In this document: positions 37,262 to 46,859 of the stretch, in pieces | Position numbering within the stretch: the first letter of the stretch is position 1 | Layout of the letters: every line of letters starts with the position of its first letter | Source: Desulfovibrionaceae bacterium | GTDB lineage: Bacteria > Desulfobacterota > Desulfovibrionia > Desulfovibrionales > Desulfovibrionaceae | NCBI GenBank assembly: GCA_009782775.1 | Contig: WRIL01000011.1 | Span: 1-64,000, forward strand | Length of the DNA: 64,000 nt | Direction: 5' to 3' | Position numbers and translations under genes: made by a program | Notes under the pieces: model-generated | Told to the model about the DNA's origin: nothing | Databases searched by the model: none | The model's input: only the letters and a program-made list of their open reading frames with translations

Positions 37262-40102
37262 ATGGGCAAGAACTGCATTCATATTGAAGGGGCGAGACAG
37301 CACAACCTCAAGAACCTTACCCTGGACATACCCAGAGAGGAGCTGGTGGTCATCTGCGGACCTTCGGGATCCGGCAAATCCACCCTGGCCTTTGATCTGG
37401 TCTATGCCGAAGGGCAACGCCGCTATGTGGAATCTCTCTCCGCCTATGCCCGGCAGTTTCTGCCGCAGATGGACAAACCGGCAGTGGATAAAATCGAGGG
37501 ACTTTCTCCGGCCATTTCCCTGGAACAGCAGGGGGCGGCGCGCAACCCCCGCTCCACCGTGGGCACAGTCACGGAGGTTTACGATTTTCTGCGGGTCTTT
37601 TACGCCCGCCTGGGGCGCATGTATTGCCCAAGCTGCGGCCGCCCCATTGAATCCAGAGCCACGGACGAGATCATCGCCGACATCCTGGCCCTGGAAGAAG
37701 GAACGCGCTGCCTGATCCTGGCCCCGCTGGCCGAGCAACAAAAAGGCACGCACCAGGATCGCTTCAAAAAACTCCGGGCCGAAGGCTTTGTCCGCATCCG
37801 GGTGGGCGGCGAGATCCACAGCCTGGAAAATCCGCCGGCCCTGGACAAGAACAAGAAACACACCCTGGAACTGGTGGTGGATCGCTTGGTCATCCGCGAG
37901 GGAATCCGGGGACGCCTGGCGGATTCTGTGGAACTGGCCCTGCGTTACGGCGAAGGCCGCCTTCTGGTCGCCATCTCGGATAAACCCCAGGCCGACACCA
38001 TTCACAGCACCCTCTCGGCCTGTCCCCACTGCCGCATCAGCCTGCCGGCCCTGAGTCCGCAGCTTTTTTCCTTCAACAGCCCTATCGGGGCCTGTCCGCG
38101 CTGCCTGGGGCTCGGCAGCGTGGAGTATTTCGAGCCCGCGCTCATCGCCCCCAACAAGGGCCTGTCCATCGGCCAAGGGGCCTTGCTGCCCTGGAAAGAT
38201 TCCAAGGTCCTGGCGCGTTACGCCCAGGATCTTGAAAAACTGGGTCGGCGCTGGGGTTTTAACCTGGATCTGCCCCTGGCTTCTTTCAGCCATGACGCTA
38301 TGGATGCTCTGTTCTACGGGGAAATGGAGGACGGCAGTCCGGCCAGGGAGGCGGAAAGCGGATTGCGCCGCAACTGGTTCGGGGGCAGCCGCTCCCTCCG
38401 CCGCCGGACGGACGGCAAAAGCGCCTGGGGCGGCCTAATCGCCGTCCTTGAAGAAGGAATGAAACACGGCGAAGCCTGGCGGGAACTGCTCTCCCGCTAC
38501 CGCCAGAACACGGACTGCCCGGCCTGCCGGGGGGCCAGACTCAAGCCCGAGGCCCTGGCGGTGCGGGTGGGTGATCTGAATATCGCCCAGTTCTGCGGCC
38601 AGTCCATATCCCGCGCCCTGGACTGGCTGGGACGGCAGAAGTTCGTGGGCAAACAACTGCCCGTGGCCGACCCCCTGCTTAAAGAGCTGAATCACCGCTT
38701 GTCCTTCATGGTCAATGTGGGACTGGATTACCTGTCTCTGGGGCGCAACATGTCTACCCTCTCCGGGGGCGAGGCCCAGCGCATCCGCCTGGCCTCCCAA
38801 CTGGGTTCCGGACTGGTGGGGGTGACCTATGTGCTGGATGAGCCTTCAATCGGCCTCCATCCAAGGGACAACGCCCGCCTGCTCAATACCCTGCGCGATC
38901 TCCAACGGCGAGGCAACAGCGTGCTGGTGGTGGAACATGATGAAGCCACCATCCGGGAGGCCGACACCGTGCTGGAACTCGGCCCCGGCTCCGGGGAGCA
39001 TGGCGGGGAACTGGTCTTCGCCGGCAGCGTGAAAAAACTCCTGAAAGACGCCTCTTCTCTCACCGCCAAATACCTGCGCGGAGACCTGCGCATCCAGGCC
39101 CCGGAGCGCCGGCGCAAGCCCACGGGAGAGTTGCTCCTGCAAGAGGTTCGCGCCAACAACCTGCGCGGCTTTGACTGTTCCATTCCCCTGGGGGTGATGA
39201 CCTGCGTCACCGGAGTGTCGGGATCCGGCAAAAGTTCGCTGGTGGTGGATACCCTGTACAAGCACCTAGCCCTGCATCAGGGTCTGAAGGTGGAATATCC
39301 GGGGCGCATCGGCGGCATCCGCGGTCTGGAGGCCGTCGAACGGATAGCCATCATCGACCAGACCCCCATCGGGCGCACCCCTCGCTCCAATCCGGCCACC
39401 TATACCAAAATTTTTGACGAGATCCGCGAAATCTTCGCCCTGACCCCGGACGCCAGGAAACGCGGCTACAAGTCCGGCCGCTTCAGCTTCAACGTCAAGG
39501 GCGGGCGTTGCGAAGCCTGCGCCGGCGACGGACAGATCCGGGTGGAAATGCATTTTCTGCCCGATGTCTTTGTGACCTGCGATCTCTGTAAGGGACGGCG
39601 CTACAACCATGAAACCCTGGACGTGCGCTACAAGGGCCTGAACATCGCCGAAGTGCTGGACCTGACGGTGAACCGGGCCCAGGAATTTTTCGCCAATTAT
39701 CCGGGGCTGGAGCGACGGCTCTCGGTGCTCAAGGATGTGGGGCTGGAATACCTGCGCCTGGGGCAACCGGCCACCACCCTTTCCGGCGGGGAGGCCCAGC
39801 GTATCAAAATTTCCCGCGAACTGGGGAAAAAAAGCCTGCCCGGCGCCCTGTATGTTCTGGATGAACCCACCACCGGCCTGCACATGCATGAGGTGGGCAA
39901 ACTCATCGGCGTGCTCAACCAACTGGTGGAACGAGGGGCCAGCGTGGTGGTCATTGAACATAACATCGAGGTGATCCGAGCCGCGGACCACGTCATTGAC
40001 CTGGGGCCTGGCGGAGGGGAAAACGGCGGAAGGATCATCGCCAGCGGTTCCCCCGAGGAGATCGCCGATAACCCGAAATCGGCCACCGGCAAGTTTATTT
40101 AG
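37262..40102 (+). CDS. uvrA: UvrABC excinuclease subunit A
   Basis: 946 residues, damage-recognition ATPase of nucleotide excision repair. Two ABC halves: Walker A GPSGSGKSTLAF and GVSGSGKSSLVV, with two signatures LSGGEAQRI. Zinc fingers are seen as CPSCGRP/CPHCRIS...CPRC and CEACAGDGQIR...CDLCKG. Walker B/D-loops are YVLDEPSIGLHPRD and YVLDEPTTGLHMHEV. The ORF-track frame is open 244 codons further upstream, but that part lies over DUF554 in another frame; the true start is ATG 37262. Confidence 0.97.
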   Translation: MGKNCIHIEGARQHNLKNLTLDIPREELVVICGPSGSGKSTLAFDLVYAEGQRRYVESLSAYARQFLPQMDKPAVDKIEGLSPAISLEQQGAARNPRSTVGTVTEVYDFLRVFYARLGRMYCPSCGRPIESRATDEIIADILALEEGTRCLILAPLAEQQKGTHQDRFKKLRAEGFVRIRVGGEIHSLENPPALDKNKKHTLELVVDRLVIREGIRGRLADSVELALRYGEGRLLVAISDKPQADTIHSTLSACPHCRISLPALSPQLFSFNSPIGACPRCLGLGSVEYFEPALIAPNKGLSIGQGALLPWKDSKVLARYAQDLEKLGRRWGFNLDLPLASFSHDAMDALFYGEMEDGSPAREAESGLRRNWFGGSRSLRRRTDGKSAWGGLIAVLEEGMKHGEAWRELLSRYRQNTDCPACRGARLKPEALAVRVGDLNIAQFCGQSISRALDWLGRQKFVGKQLPVADPLLKELNHRLSFMVNVGLDYLSLGRNMSTLSGGEAQRIRLASQLGSGLVGVTYVLDEPSIGLHPRDNARLLNTLRDLQRRGNSVLVVEHDEATIREADTVLELGPGSGEHGGELVFAGSVKKLLKDASSLTAKYLRGDLRIQAPERRRKPTGELLLQEVRANNLRGFDCSIPLGVMTCVTGVSGSGKSSLVVDTLYKHLALHQGLKVEYPGRIGGIRGLEAVERIAIIDQTPIGRTPRSNPATYTKIFDEIREIFALTPDARKRGYKSGRFSFNVKGGRCEACAGDGQIRVEMHFLPDVFVTCDLCKGRRYNHETLDVRYKGLNIAEVLDLTVNRAQEFFANYPGLERRLSVLKDVGLEYLRLGQPATTLSGGEAQRIKISRELGKKSLPGALYVLDEPTTGLHMHEVGKLIGVLNQLVERGASVVVIEHNIEVIRAADHVIDLGPGGGENGGRIIASGSPEEIADNPKSATGKFI

Positions 40103-40214
40103 AACTGGCAGATCGGCGGCGCGGGCTTGCCAATTTTCCCTCCTTGCGATATTCCACAAAAATCAGACTTATTCCGATCTGTCCGGCTTCAAAAGACTAG
40201 GCAAAGGATTACTG

Positions 40215-41732
40215 ATGGCCCTATTTCTCACCGTGGGTCTGGACGCGGACGCCAGGGACAGCTTGGCTACCCTGGCCGACGCCATGGGACATCACGTCGC
40301 GCATAGCGATGACTACGAGTATTGCGCTAGGCTGGTGAATGGGCAGGACTGCTCCATCGTCATCTCCTACCTGAACAGCGGGCGGAAGGACCAGTGGCCG
40401 CTCCTCCGCTCCCTGCCCCATCTGCCAGGCTCGCCGGACATCATGGCCGTGGTGGAGGAAAATGATACCGGGGCGGCGGAATACGCCGTGCAATCCGGGT
40501 TCTGGGACATCCTCTACCTGCCCCTTTCCATAAAATCCGCCAAAATCAGCCTGAACCGCTGCCTTTACCATCGCTTGGCCCTGAGCGCCCAGGACAATAC
40601 CAGCAAGATCAAACGCGACAGGATCATCGGCGGCAGCCCGCTTCTGGAGCGCTGCCTGCGCCAGATGCACATTGTGGCGCAATCGGATTCCAACGTGCTG
40701 GTCCTGGGCGAAACCGGAACCGGCAAGGAACTTTTCGCCAAGGCCGTGCATGAAAACAGCGGACGCGCCCGCCACCCTCTCATCGTGGTGGACTGCACCA
40801 ATCTGCCAGCCACCCTGGCCGAAAGCATCCTTTTCGGACATGCCAGAGGATCCTTCACCGGCGCGGTGGAAGCCACCGACGGCCTGTTCAAGCAGGCGGA
40901 TAAAGGCACTATCTTTCTGGATGAGATCGGCGAACTGGACCTGAACATCCAAAAATCGCTCCTGCGGGTGATCCAGGAGAGGCGCTTCCGTCCGCTCAGC
41001 GCCAAAAAAGAAGTGGAGTGCGACTTCCGGATCATCGCGGCCACCAACATGGACCTGGATGTCATGGTCCAGGAGGGCAAGTTCCGGGCGGATCTTTACC
41101 ACCGCATCAATACCCGAACCATCATCCTGCCTTCCCTGCGCGAGCGGCAGGAAGACATTCCGCAACTGGCCGAGCATTACGCCAAGCTCTTCTGTTCCAA
41201 CCTGAATTGCGGCCCCAAGGAAATTGACGATGAAACGCTGGATGCCCTCAGGCTTTACCCCTGGCCAGGCAACATCCGGGAACTGGTCAATATCATACAT
41301 GCCACCGTGCTCAACGGCATCGCGGAAAACCGACTCTACCCCCAGCACCTGCCCGGAGAAATCCGCCTCTTTCTGATCCGCTCCAAAGGCGGTCCGCATG
41401 CCCCCGTTGCCGGAAGCGTCCGTCCGGGACGCCAGGACCATGCCCTGCAACGACCCGAGCCTGACCGGAAGCCGGCCCCCGCCGCCGCCAGCCCCAAGGC
41501 CGGAGACAACGCCCCCCCCTTGAAAAGCGGCTCCCGCTTCTCTTTCCAGCACTATTCGCAACTGCCGGCCATCAAAGAGGTGCGTGAAGAAATCGTCAGG
41601 CAGATGGAGCAGGATTATCTGCGCGAGCTCATCCAGCGCTGCCAGGGCAATTTCAATTCCGCGCAAAGCATCTCCGGCCTCTCCAGGGCCAGATTATATG
41701 AATTGCTGCAAAAACATGAACTGAGCGTTTAA
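40215..41732 (+). CDS. Sigma-54-dependent transcriptional activator with degenerate receiver
   Basis: 505 residues from ATG 40215. N-terminal 120 residues have the length and pattern of a receiver domain but lack the phospho-accepting Asp (VISYLNSG in its place). The AAA+ domain has Walker A GETGTGKELFA, the sigma-54 contact loop as GSFTGA instead of the usual GAFTGA, Walker B GTIFLDEIGEL and RFRPLSAKKEVECDFRIIAATN. The C-terminus has a Pro/Ala-rich linker and a Fis-type HTH (SAQSISGLSRARLYELLQKH). With no phosphorylation site, activity is probably set by partner binding or expression. It is followed 16 bases later by the PilZ-like gene, a likely operon partner. Confidence 0.9.
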   Translation: MALFLTVGLDADARDSLATLADAMGHHVAHSDDYEYCARLVNGQDCSIVISYLNSGRKDQWPLLRSLPHLPGSPDIMAVVEENDTGAAEYAVQSGFWDILYLPLSIKSAKISLNRCLYHRLALSAQDNTSKIKRDRIIGGSPLLERCLRQMHIVAQSDSNVLVLGETGTGKELFAKAVHENSGRARHPLIVVDCTNLPATLAESILFGHARGSFTGAVEATDGLFKQADKGTIFLDEIGELDLNIQKSLLRVIQERRFRPLSAKKEVECDFRIIAATNMDLDVMVQEGKFRADLYHRINTRTIILPSLRERQEDIPQLAEHYAKLFCSNLNCGPKEIDDETLDALRLYPWPGNIRELVNIIHATVLNGIAENRLYPQHLPGEIRLFLIRSKGGPHAPVAGSVRPGRQDHALQRPEPDRKPAPAAASPKAGDNAPPLKSGSRFSFQHYSQLPAIKEVREEIVRQMEQDYLRELIQRCQGNFNSAQSISGLSRARLYELLQKHELSV

Positions 41733-41748
41733 TAGTTGGAACACGACC

Positions 41749-42252
41749 ATGAGCAAACTCACCATTGAATTGCCGGAAAAACTGTGCGTTTCCCTGGAAC
41801 GCGAGGCGGGCCGCCTGGATATCAGCGTTGATTCCCTGGTGGAGGGCCTGATTAAAAAATTCCTGCAAAAACAGCGCGTGGATGTGGAGAAGGCCGTGAA
41901 ACGTCCACAGAAGGAACGCCGCGCCACCTTCCGCCAAAAGATAGATCAACTAGCCATCCTGTACTTCAAGACCGACGACGGGCATTACGGTCTGTATAAA
42001 ACCGGCGATCTAAAAAATCTGGCCCCCGGAGGAGCTCTGGTGGAGTGCGCGTCCAACGTGAGCAACGACAACTTCTTACGCATGAATGAAGAATTCGAAC
42101 TGATCTTCCAGGTGAGGGATCTCCAGCAGCCCCTGTACCTGCTTTGCAAAATCAACCGGGTGATCCAGACCAAGACCAAAACCGTTCTGGGGGTGAGTTT
42201 CACCCGCACTGACGATGACAATTACCGGACTATGCTGAAATATTTGGATTAA
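41749..42252 (+). CDS. Ribbon-helix-helix/PilZ-like two-domain protein
   Basis: 167 residues. The first 45 (KLTIELPEKLCVSLEREAG.., VDSLVEGLIKKFLQK) look like a ribbon-helix-helix DNA-binding domain. The rest resembles PilZ: an arginine motif RRATFRQ after a basic linker, strands LAILYFKTDDGHYGLYKTGDLKNLAPGGALVE, and a beta-barrel ending GVSFTRTDDDNY. The second PilZ motif reads NLAPGG where (D/N)xSxxG is expected, so c-di-GMP binding is plausible but not certain. Start 16 bases after the sigma-54 activator. Its stop overlaps the stop of the convergent DUF3298 gene. Confidence 0.7.
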   Translation: MSKLTIELPEKLCVSLEREAGRLDISVDSLVEGLIKKFLQKQRVDVEKAVKRPQKERRATFRQKIDQLAILYFKTDDGHYGLYKTGDLKNLAPGGALVECASNVSNDNFLRMNEEFELIFQVRDLQQPLYLLCKINRVIQTKTKTVLGVSFTRTDDDNYRTMLKYLD

Positions 42253-42974
42253 TCCCAGACACCCGGCCTGGGTACGAAGCGCAGAAGTTTTTCCAGAGGA
42301 ATATCGCAGCGTTGCGCTCCGGCGGAGTAAGGCGCAAGCTGATAGGGGGGGAAAAACAGGCTGAGACCGGCAGGGGTGACCGCGAAGTGCTTGAACGACT
42401 CTTCCTTGGGGTCCAGACCCGCCTCGTATTCCGGCATGGTCCGCCAGTGGGCTTCAAGCGCGGGCCGCAGGACGGCGCGGGCATAATCCGCCAGAAATTC
42501 CCACAGGCCTTCCGGCCTGGAAAAAAGATCCCGGTAGCCCATCTCGGAGCCGTTGTCCAGACGCAGGGTCACCGCGCGTACCCCTTCCAGTCCGTGCGCC
42601 CCGCCAGTATATATCCAGGTGTCAAAACGCACGGAAACCGTCTGCCGGGTGTTGAAAACCAGGGAAGCGGCCTCAAAGGAATCACGCGGATTCTTGCCTG
42701 CTTCTCCAGGACAGCCTTGGTCCAGTTCGGCCAGGATATCCCGGAAAAAACGCTCCGCCCGCTGCCTTACGGCCTGATCCAACGCCTGGCGGCCGAAAAA
42801 GGGATAATCCAGACGCGCCGTGTAGCAGGCATTGGCCTCGTTCAAAGACTCACTGGGAAAGCCCGCCGGGGCGGATTCTTCAAGAGCGGGCGGAATGGAC
42901 CTGACGGAACTGACGGCCCCTTCACAGGCGGCCAGCCCGAATGACAACAAAACCGCGCATAAACGCACAGACAT
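42249..42974 (-). CDS. DUF3298-domain lipoprotein, periplasmic
   Basis: 241 residues. N-terminal lipoprotein signal with LLSFGLAAC as lipobox. Mature part: ACYTARLDYPFFGRQALDQAV followed by the diagnostic RFDTWIYTGGAHGLEG of DUF4163/DUF3298 proteins (RsiV-like). This domain binds lysozyme in B. subtilis RsiV; no function is known in proteobacteria. ATG 42974 is preferred over GTG 42983. Its stop codon and the stop of the PilZ-like gene overlap tail to tail by two bases. Confidence 0.82.
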   Translation of the reverse strand: MSVRLCAVLLSFGLAACEGAVSSVRSIPPALEESAPAGFPSESLNEANACYTARLDYPFFGRQALDQAVRQRAERFFRDILAELDQGCPGEAGKNPRDSFEAASLVFNTRQTVSVRFDTWIYTGGAHGLEGVRAVTLRLDNGSEMGYRDLFSRPEGLWEFLADYARAVLRPALEAHWRTMPEYEAGLDPKEESFKHFAVTPAGLSLFFPPYQLAPYSAGAQRCDIPLEKLLRFVPRPGVWD

Positions 42975-43045
42975 AGTCACCACGCGGGTTTATCCGGCCA
43001 CTCTGGACTTGTCATTTTTCCTCCGATCCGGCATGAGGATATTTT

Positions 43046-44083
43046 ATGCCACATCATCGGATATTCCGCCACCTCTGTCTTTTGCTGATCTGCCTTTTTC
43101 CGGAGCGGCTTTTGGCTGTCGAACCGGACCTGGGGGGCGTGGCCGTGAAAAAATTCAACGATTTTGTCGGTCTCGAATATGCTTCGACAGCGGCCTTTTC
43201 CGCGGCGCGTTTGCAAGCCCTGGAAAAAGTCGGCGGGACCCTGTCCCTGCCGGAGGAATTCCGCCGGAGCATCGATGGCGCTCCCGCCGGAAACCAGGCC
43301 GGCGCGGAACAGGCTCTAGCCCTGATCCTGTTCCGCTACGTCCCGAATGGCATCATCCTCACCCCTTCCTTCGATGGCATGCAGGTAGAAGCGCATATAA
43401 TGCCCGTTCCTGTCCGGCCCGGACAGGAACGTGAGCAGATCCTGGCCTCTCTGAAACAGCCTCTCTGGTTTGATTGTTACAACCGGGCCATCCTGCTGGA
43501 AAAATCGGCGCTCCTGGCCTATGATCAAGCCTCTGAAGACTTGTTGCGCGGAGAGACGCGGGAAGCGACCAGAGAAAAATTGCGCCGGGCGGTGGAAGCC
43601 CTGGCCGCCGGCAGCGCCTACATCGAACTCTTGCCGGAATTGCGCCGGAACACTGGACAAAGCCCCGAGGAAGCGGCCAGGCTGGACGGACTGGCCGCAA
43701 TACTTGAAGAACTGCAAGGGCGCGCTCCGGAACATTACCTGATCCCGGCCGAACTGGGGCGGTTACAGCTTCTGCGGCACCATCCGCTGGAAGCTAGGCG
43801 TCTTATGGATCTCTCCCTGGCCCTGCAAGACAACTTCGCCCTGGCCCATGACCTGCGCGGCGTGGCCCTGCTGGCCCTGAACCTCCCCTCCCTGGCCCTG
43901 GAAGATTTCAACAGGGCCGTCAACCTCCAGCCAAGGACCCCGTCTTTTTATGAAAACCGGGCTCTGGCCAGGAAAATTCTGCAAATGGAAGAAGGCATGT
44001 GCCGGGACTTGGTCATGGCCTGCTCCCTGGGCAGTTGCGCGGGGATGAAATGGGCCGCCGGAGAAGGCCGATGCCTGGATTGA
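43046..44083 (+). CDS. Exported TPR-containing protein, unknown function
   Basis: 345 residues with a signal peptide (IFRHLCLLLICLFPERLLAVE). The first half (VAVKKFNDFVGLEYASTAAFSAARLQALEKVGG) recalls the exported LPP20/FlgT-like proteins 4 kb downstream. The second half holds two or three tetratricopeptide-like repeats (LEARRLMDLSLALQDNFALAHDL, LALEDFNRAVNLQPRTPSFYENRALA). Cys pairs near the end (MCRDLVMACSLGSC) may form disulfides. AGGA upstream. Divergent from the DUF3298 gene. I assign no function. Confidence 0.75.
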   Translation: MPHHRIFRHLCLLLICLFPERLLAVEPDLGGVAVKKFNDFVGLEYASTAAFSAARLQALEKVGGTLSLPEEFRRSIDGAPAGNQAGAEQALALILFRYVPNGIILTPSFDGMQVEAHIMPVPVRPGQEREQILASLKQPLWFDCYNRAILLEKSALLAYDQASEDLLRGETREATREKLRRAVEALAAGSAYIELLPELRRNTGQSPEEAARLDGLAAILEELQGRAPEHYLIPAELGRLQLLRHHPLEARRLMDLSLALQDNFALAHDLRGVALLALNLPSLALEDFNRAVNLQPRTPSFYENRALARKILQMEEGMCRDLVMACSLGSCAGMKWAAGEGRCLD

Positions 44084-44118
44084 AGCCCTGGGACAAAGTC
44101 CTCGGAGGGAAATAGGCC

Positions 44119-45519
44119 ATGCCTCTGCCGCGCGCCGTGGTGAAAGACTGGCCGGAGTTTTCCGCCCTACTGGATCGCCTGGGGATGTTCCATATCCGCC
44201 CCGGTCTGGAGCGCATGGAAAAGGCCCTGGAGCGGCTGCGCCTGACGCGCCCTTCCAGGCCCCTGGCGCAGGTGGCCGGAACCAACGGCAAGGGTTCCAC
44301 TTGCTCCTTTATAGCTTCCCTGGCTAGGGCGCATGGGCTCCGCTGCCTCCTATACACCTCCCCGCATTTTGTCTCGGTGCGGGAAAGGTTGCGCCTGGCG
44401 CGCCCCGGAGGCCCGGACGAAGGAGAAGTTCTTCCGGAAAAGGCCTGGCTTGAGGCCGCGAACGCGGTCTTGAGCGGGAGCGGAGAAGATCTGACCTATT
44501 TTGAACTGATCACGGTCATGGCCGCCTGTATGCTGGAAAGGACGGACGCGGATCTGGCGGTTATGGAAAGCGGCCTGGGCGGCAGCCTGGACGCCGTCAC
44601 CGCCCTGGCGGCGGACCTGGTCATCTTCACGCCCATCGGCCTGGACCACTGCGAGATCCTGGGAAACAGCCTTAAAGCCATCGCCGAGGACAAGGCCGGG
44701 GCCATACGGCCCAGCAGGCCGGCAATCACGGCCCGGCAGGCTCCGGAGGCTATGGCCGCCATCGAGCGGGAGGCGCTCCGCCAAACCGCCCCCTTATACC
44801 TGGCCCCCAGGCTTCCGGAAGATTTTTTCACGGGCAACAGAATCCTGGGCCTGGCCGGGGAGCACCAACAGGAAAACGCCGCCCTGGCCCTGGCCGCCTG
44901 GAGGCATCTGGCCCCAGGAATCCTGAAAGGCTATGCCCCTCCACCCGCCGGAGGCATTTCCGAGGAAGAAAAAAAAGGGCTGGCCACCGCCTGGATGCCC
45001 GGACGCCTGCAATGCCTTCAGCCGCAAGACGGCCTTCCGGCCATGATCCTTGACGGAGGACATAACCCGCACGGCCTTGCGGCTTTGGGATTGAGCCTCG
45101 CGCGGATGGAACTGTCCCCAGGAGCGGTGATCTTTTCCTGCCTGAAGAACAAACAACCGGAAAAAATCCTCCCGAACCTGCGCGCCCTGGCAGCCGGCGG
45201 TCCGATCTTCGTGCCAAGCCTCCAAAGCCATCCCCAGGCCATGCCGCCCGACGCCCTGGCCGAACTCATCGGCCTTGCCGCCACGCCCTTGCCGGACCTG
45301 CCCGCGGCCCTGGAAGCGGCCCGGCAATACTTCCGCAAGCGCTTGCCCGAAGAAGACAGACCGTATATAGAGCCTGAACCACCCCCAGGCAGACACCCGC
45401 TGCTCATCTGCGGCTCCTTATACCTGCTGGGGGAATTTTACGCCCTGCATCCTCAATGCCTGCGCAAAGAAAACCCGCCCCGGCCGCGCCGCCGGGGCCA
45501 GACCGGGGAAACGCCATGA
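44119..45519 (+). CDS. folC: Folylpolyglutamate synthase / dihydrofolate synthase
   Basis: 466 residues. ATP-binding loop [20 protein letters not shown] and [12 protein letters not shown] mark the Mur-ligase-like folate enzymes. [19 protein letters not shown] and [19 protein letters not shown] are the other family signatures. Adds glutamates to folate, and probably also makes dihydrofolate. GGAGGG precedes the ATG. Its stop overlaps the argB start (ATGA). Confidence 0.93.
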   Translation: MPLPRAVVKDWPEFSALLDRLGMFHIRPGLERMEKALERLRLTRPSRPLAQVAGTNGKGSTCSFIASLARAHGLRCLLYTSPHFVSVRERLRLARPGGPDEGEVLPEKAWLEAANAVLSGSGEDLTYFELITVMAACMLERTDADLAVMESGLGGSLDAVTALAADLVIFTPIGLDHCEILGNSLKAIAEDKAGAIRPSRPAITARQAPEAMAAIEREALRQTAPLYLAPRLPEDFFTGNRILGLAGEHQQENAALALAAWRHLAPGILKGYAPPPAGGISEEEKKGLATAWMPGRLQCLQPQDGLPAMILDGGHNPHGLAALGLSLARMELSPGAVIFSCLKNKQPEKILPNLRALAAGGPIFVPSLQSHPQAMPPDALAELIGLAATPLPDLPAALEAARQYFRKRLPEEDRPYIEPEPPPGRHPLLICGSLYLLGEFYALHPQCLRKENPPRPRRRGQTGETP

Positions 45520-46379
45520 ATCTGCAACAGGAAGAAGCCAGGATCCTGATCGAATGCCTGCCATACATAAGAAAATTCAACGGCCAGACCATGGTCATCA
45601 AGTACGGCGGGCACGCCATGCTGGACGAAAAACTGAAACAGGCCTTTGCCCTGAACATCTCCCTCCTGCACTATGTGGGCATCCAGCCCGTCCTGGTGCA
45701 TGGCGGCGGGCCACAAATAGAAAAACTGCTGGAGCGGCTGCAAATCAGCTCGATCTTCAGGGACGGCCAGCGGGTCACCGATGAGGCCACCATGGACGTG
45801 GTGGAGATGGTTTTGGTAGGCAAGGTGAACAACGACATCGTAAACCTGCTGAATCAGGCCGGGGTCCGGGCCGTGGGGCTTTCAGGCAAGGACGGCGGCC
45901 TGCTCCGGGCGGAAAAACTCGTGGACAGCGACGGCCTGGATTGGGGCAAGGTGGGCAGGGTCACCGCGGTGAATACCGAGCTTCTGCACAGCCTGAACGC
46001 CGCGGGCTTTACCCCGGTCATCGCCCCGGTGGGGGTGGGCGAACAGGGGGACACATACAACATCAACGCGGATTCGGTCGCCGGGGCCGTGGCCGCGGCC
46101 CTGCGGGCCAAACGCCTGATTTTGCTCACCGATGTGCAGGGGGTGCTGGATGCCAAGGGACGGCTCATCCCCAGCCTGGGCATGGAAGAAGTGGATGAAC
46201 TCCTGCAAAAAGGAGTGCTCCGGGGAGGGATGATCCCCAAGATCCGCTGTTGCCTGGAAGCCCTGCGCGGCGGAGTGGAAAAGGCCATGGTGGTGGACGG
46301 CCGGGTGGAAAACTGCCTGCTCCTAGAGCTGTTCACCGACTCCGGCATCGGCACGGAGGTGGTCGGGAACGCCCGATAA
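45516..46379 (+). CDS. argB: Acetylglutamate kinase
   Basis: 287 residues, second step of arginine synthesis. The N-terminal [10 protein letters not shown], the [14 protein letters not shown] loop, [14 protein letters not shown] and the late [14 protein letters not shown] are diagnostic. The ORF-track start 45456 lies inside folC; ATG 45516, overlapping the folC stop, is used. Convergent with the XRE regulator. Confidence 0.96.
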   Translation: MNLQQEEARILIECLPYIRKFNGQTMVIKYGGHAMLDEKLKQAFALNISLLHYVGIQPVLVHGGGPQIEKLLERLQISSIFRDGQRVTDEATMDVVEMVLVGKVNNDIVNLLNQAGVRAVGLSGKDGGLLRAEKLVDSDGLDWGKVGRVTAVNTELLHSLNAAGFTPVIAPVGVGEQGDTYNINADSVAGAVAAALRAKRLILLTDVQGVLDAKGRLIPSLGMEEVDELLQKGVLRGGMIPKIRCCLEALRGGVEKAMVVDGRVENCLLLELFTDSGIGTEVVGNAR

Positions 46380-46404
46380 CACGCATCCCGCGCCGCCTCG
46401 CGAA

Positions 46405-46749
46405 TCAGTTCCTTTCCAGCTTCAGCATCGCCCGCGCCATTTCAGCGGCAACATTGACGACAGCCTTTTGAGAATCCGGGGATAACGGGCGAAGCATATC
46501 CGCAAAGAATATGTCCGGTTCATCGCCGACTTTTTGCTCGAACAGGGCCGCGACCGGGCACCCCAAAGCCCCGGCCAGTTCCTGAAGCCGGTCAAATCTT
46601 GGGGCGATATGCCCTCTTTCCATGCGGGACAAGGATTGTTGGCCGATGCCGACCATCTCCGCCAGTTTTTCCTGGGTCAGGTTACGTCTTTTGCGCCGAA
46701 TAAAGATATTTTCGCCGACTATTTTCTCCAAGGCTTTGCTGCCAACCAT
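46405..46749 (-). CDS. XRE-family transcriptional regulator
   Basis: 114 residues. A Cro/CI-type HTH near the N-terminus (IFIRRKRRNLTQEKLAEMVGIGQQSLSRMERGHIAP) is followed by a short segment (DRLQELAGALGCPVAALFE) and a helical C-terminal part ending MARAMLKLERN, possibly for dimerisation. GGAAGG seven bases upstream. Three copies of a 10-base motif lie upstream, two over a strong rightward promoter, so it probably represses itself and the transcript leading to the exported-protein cluster. Confidence 0.88.
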   Translation of the reverse strand: MVGSKALEKIVGENIFIRRKRRNLTQEKLAEMVGIGQQSLSRMERGHIAPRFDRLQELAGALGCPVAALFEQKVGDEPDIFFADMLRPLSPDSQKAVVNVAAEMARAMLKLERN

Positions 46750-46766
46750 CGCCGCCTTCCTTCGAC

Positions 46767-46850
46767 ACGCTTTTTACGTATATTTTCAGTCAGGAACGGC
46801 TTTATCCAGGCCATAAAAAGCGTAAAATTATTGACATAAAAAGCGTAAAA
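46767..46850. repeat. Three copies of TAAAAAGCGT, likely operator array of the XRE regulator
   Basis: Two direct copies of the 16-mer CATAAAAAGCGTAAAA (46812-46827 and 46835-46850) are spaced 23 bases apart. An inverted copy of the core lies at 46767-46781 (ACGCTTTTTACGTAT). The spacing of two helical turns and the overlap with the promoter suit repressor binding. Confidence 0.7.
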
Positions 46851-46859
46851 CTTTATACC
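46831..46859 (+). promoter_or_regulatory. Strong sigma-70-like promoter, rightward
   Basis: TTGACA (46831-46836), 17 bases, TATACC (46854-46859). The second operator repeat fills the spacer. It points at the exported-protein genes starting at 47139. The 280 bases between hold no gene I trust, only a doubtful 62-codon frame (46932-47120) and a small hairpin near 47056-47067. Confidence 0.7.

Noticed and set aside
40221-41666. 481-codon minus-strand ORF over the sigma-54 activator
   Set aside because: Shadow of a strongly conserved AAA+ coding sequence on the plus strand.
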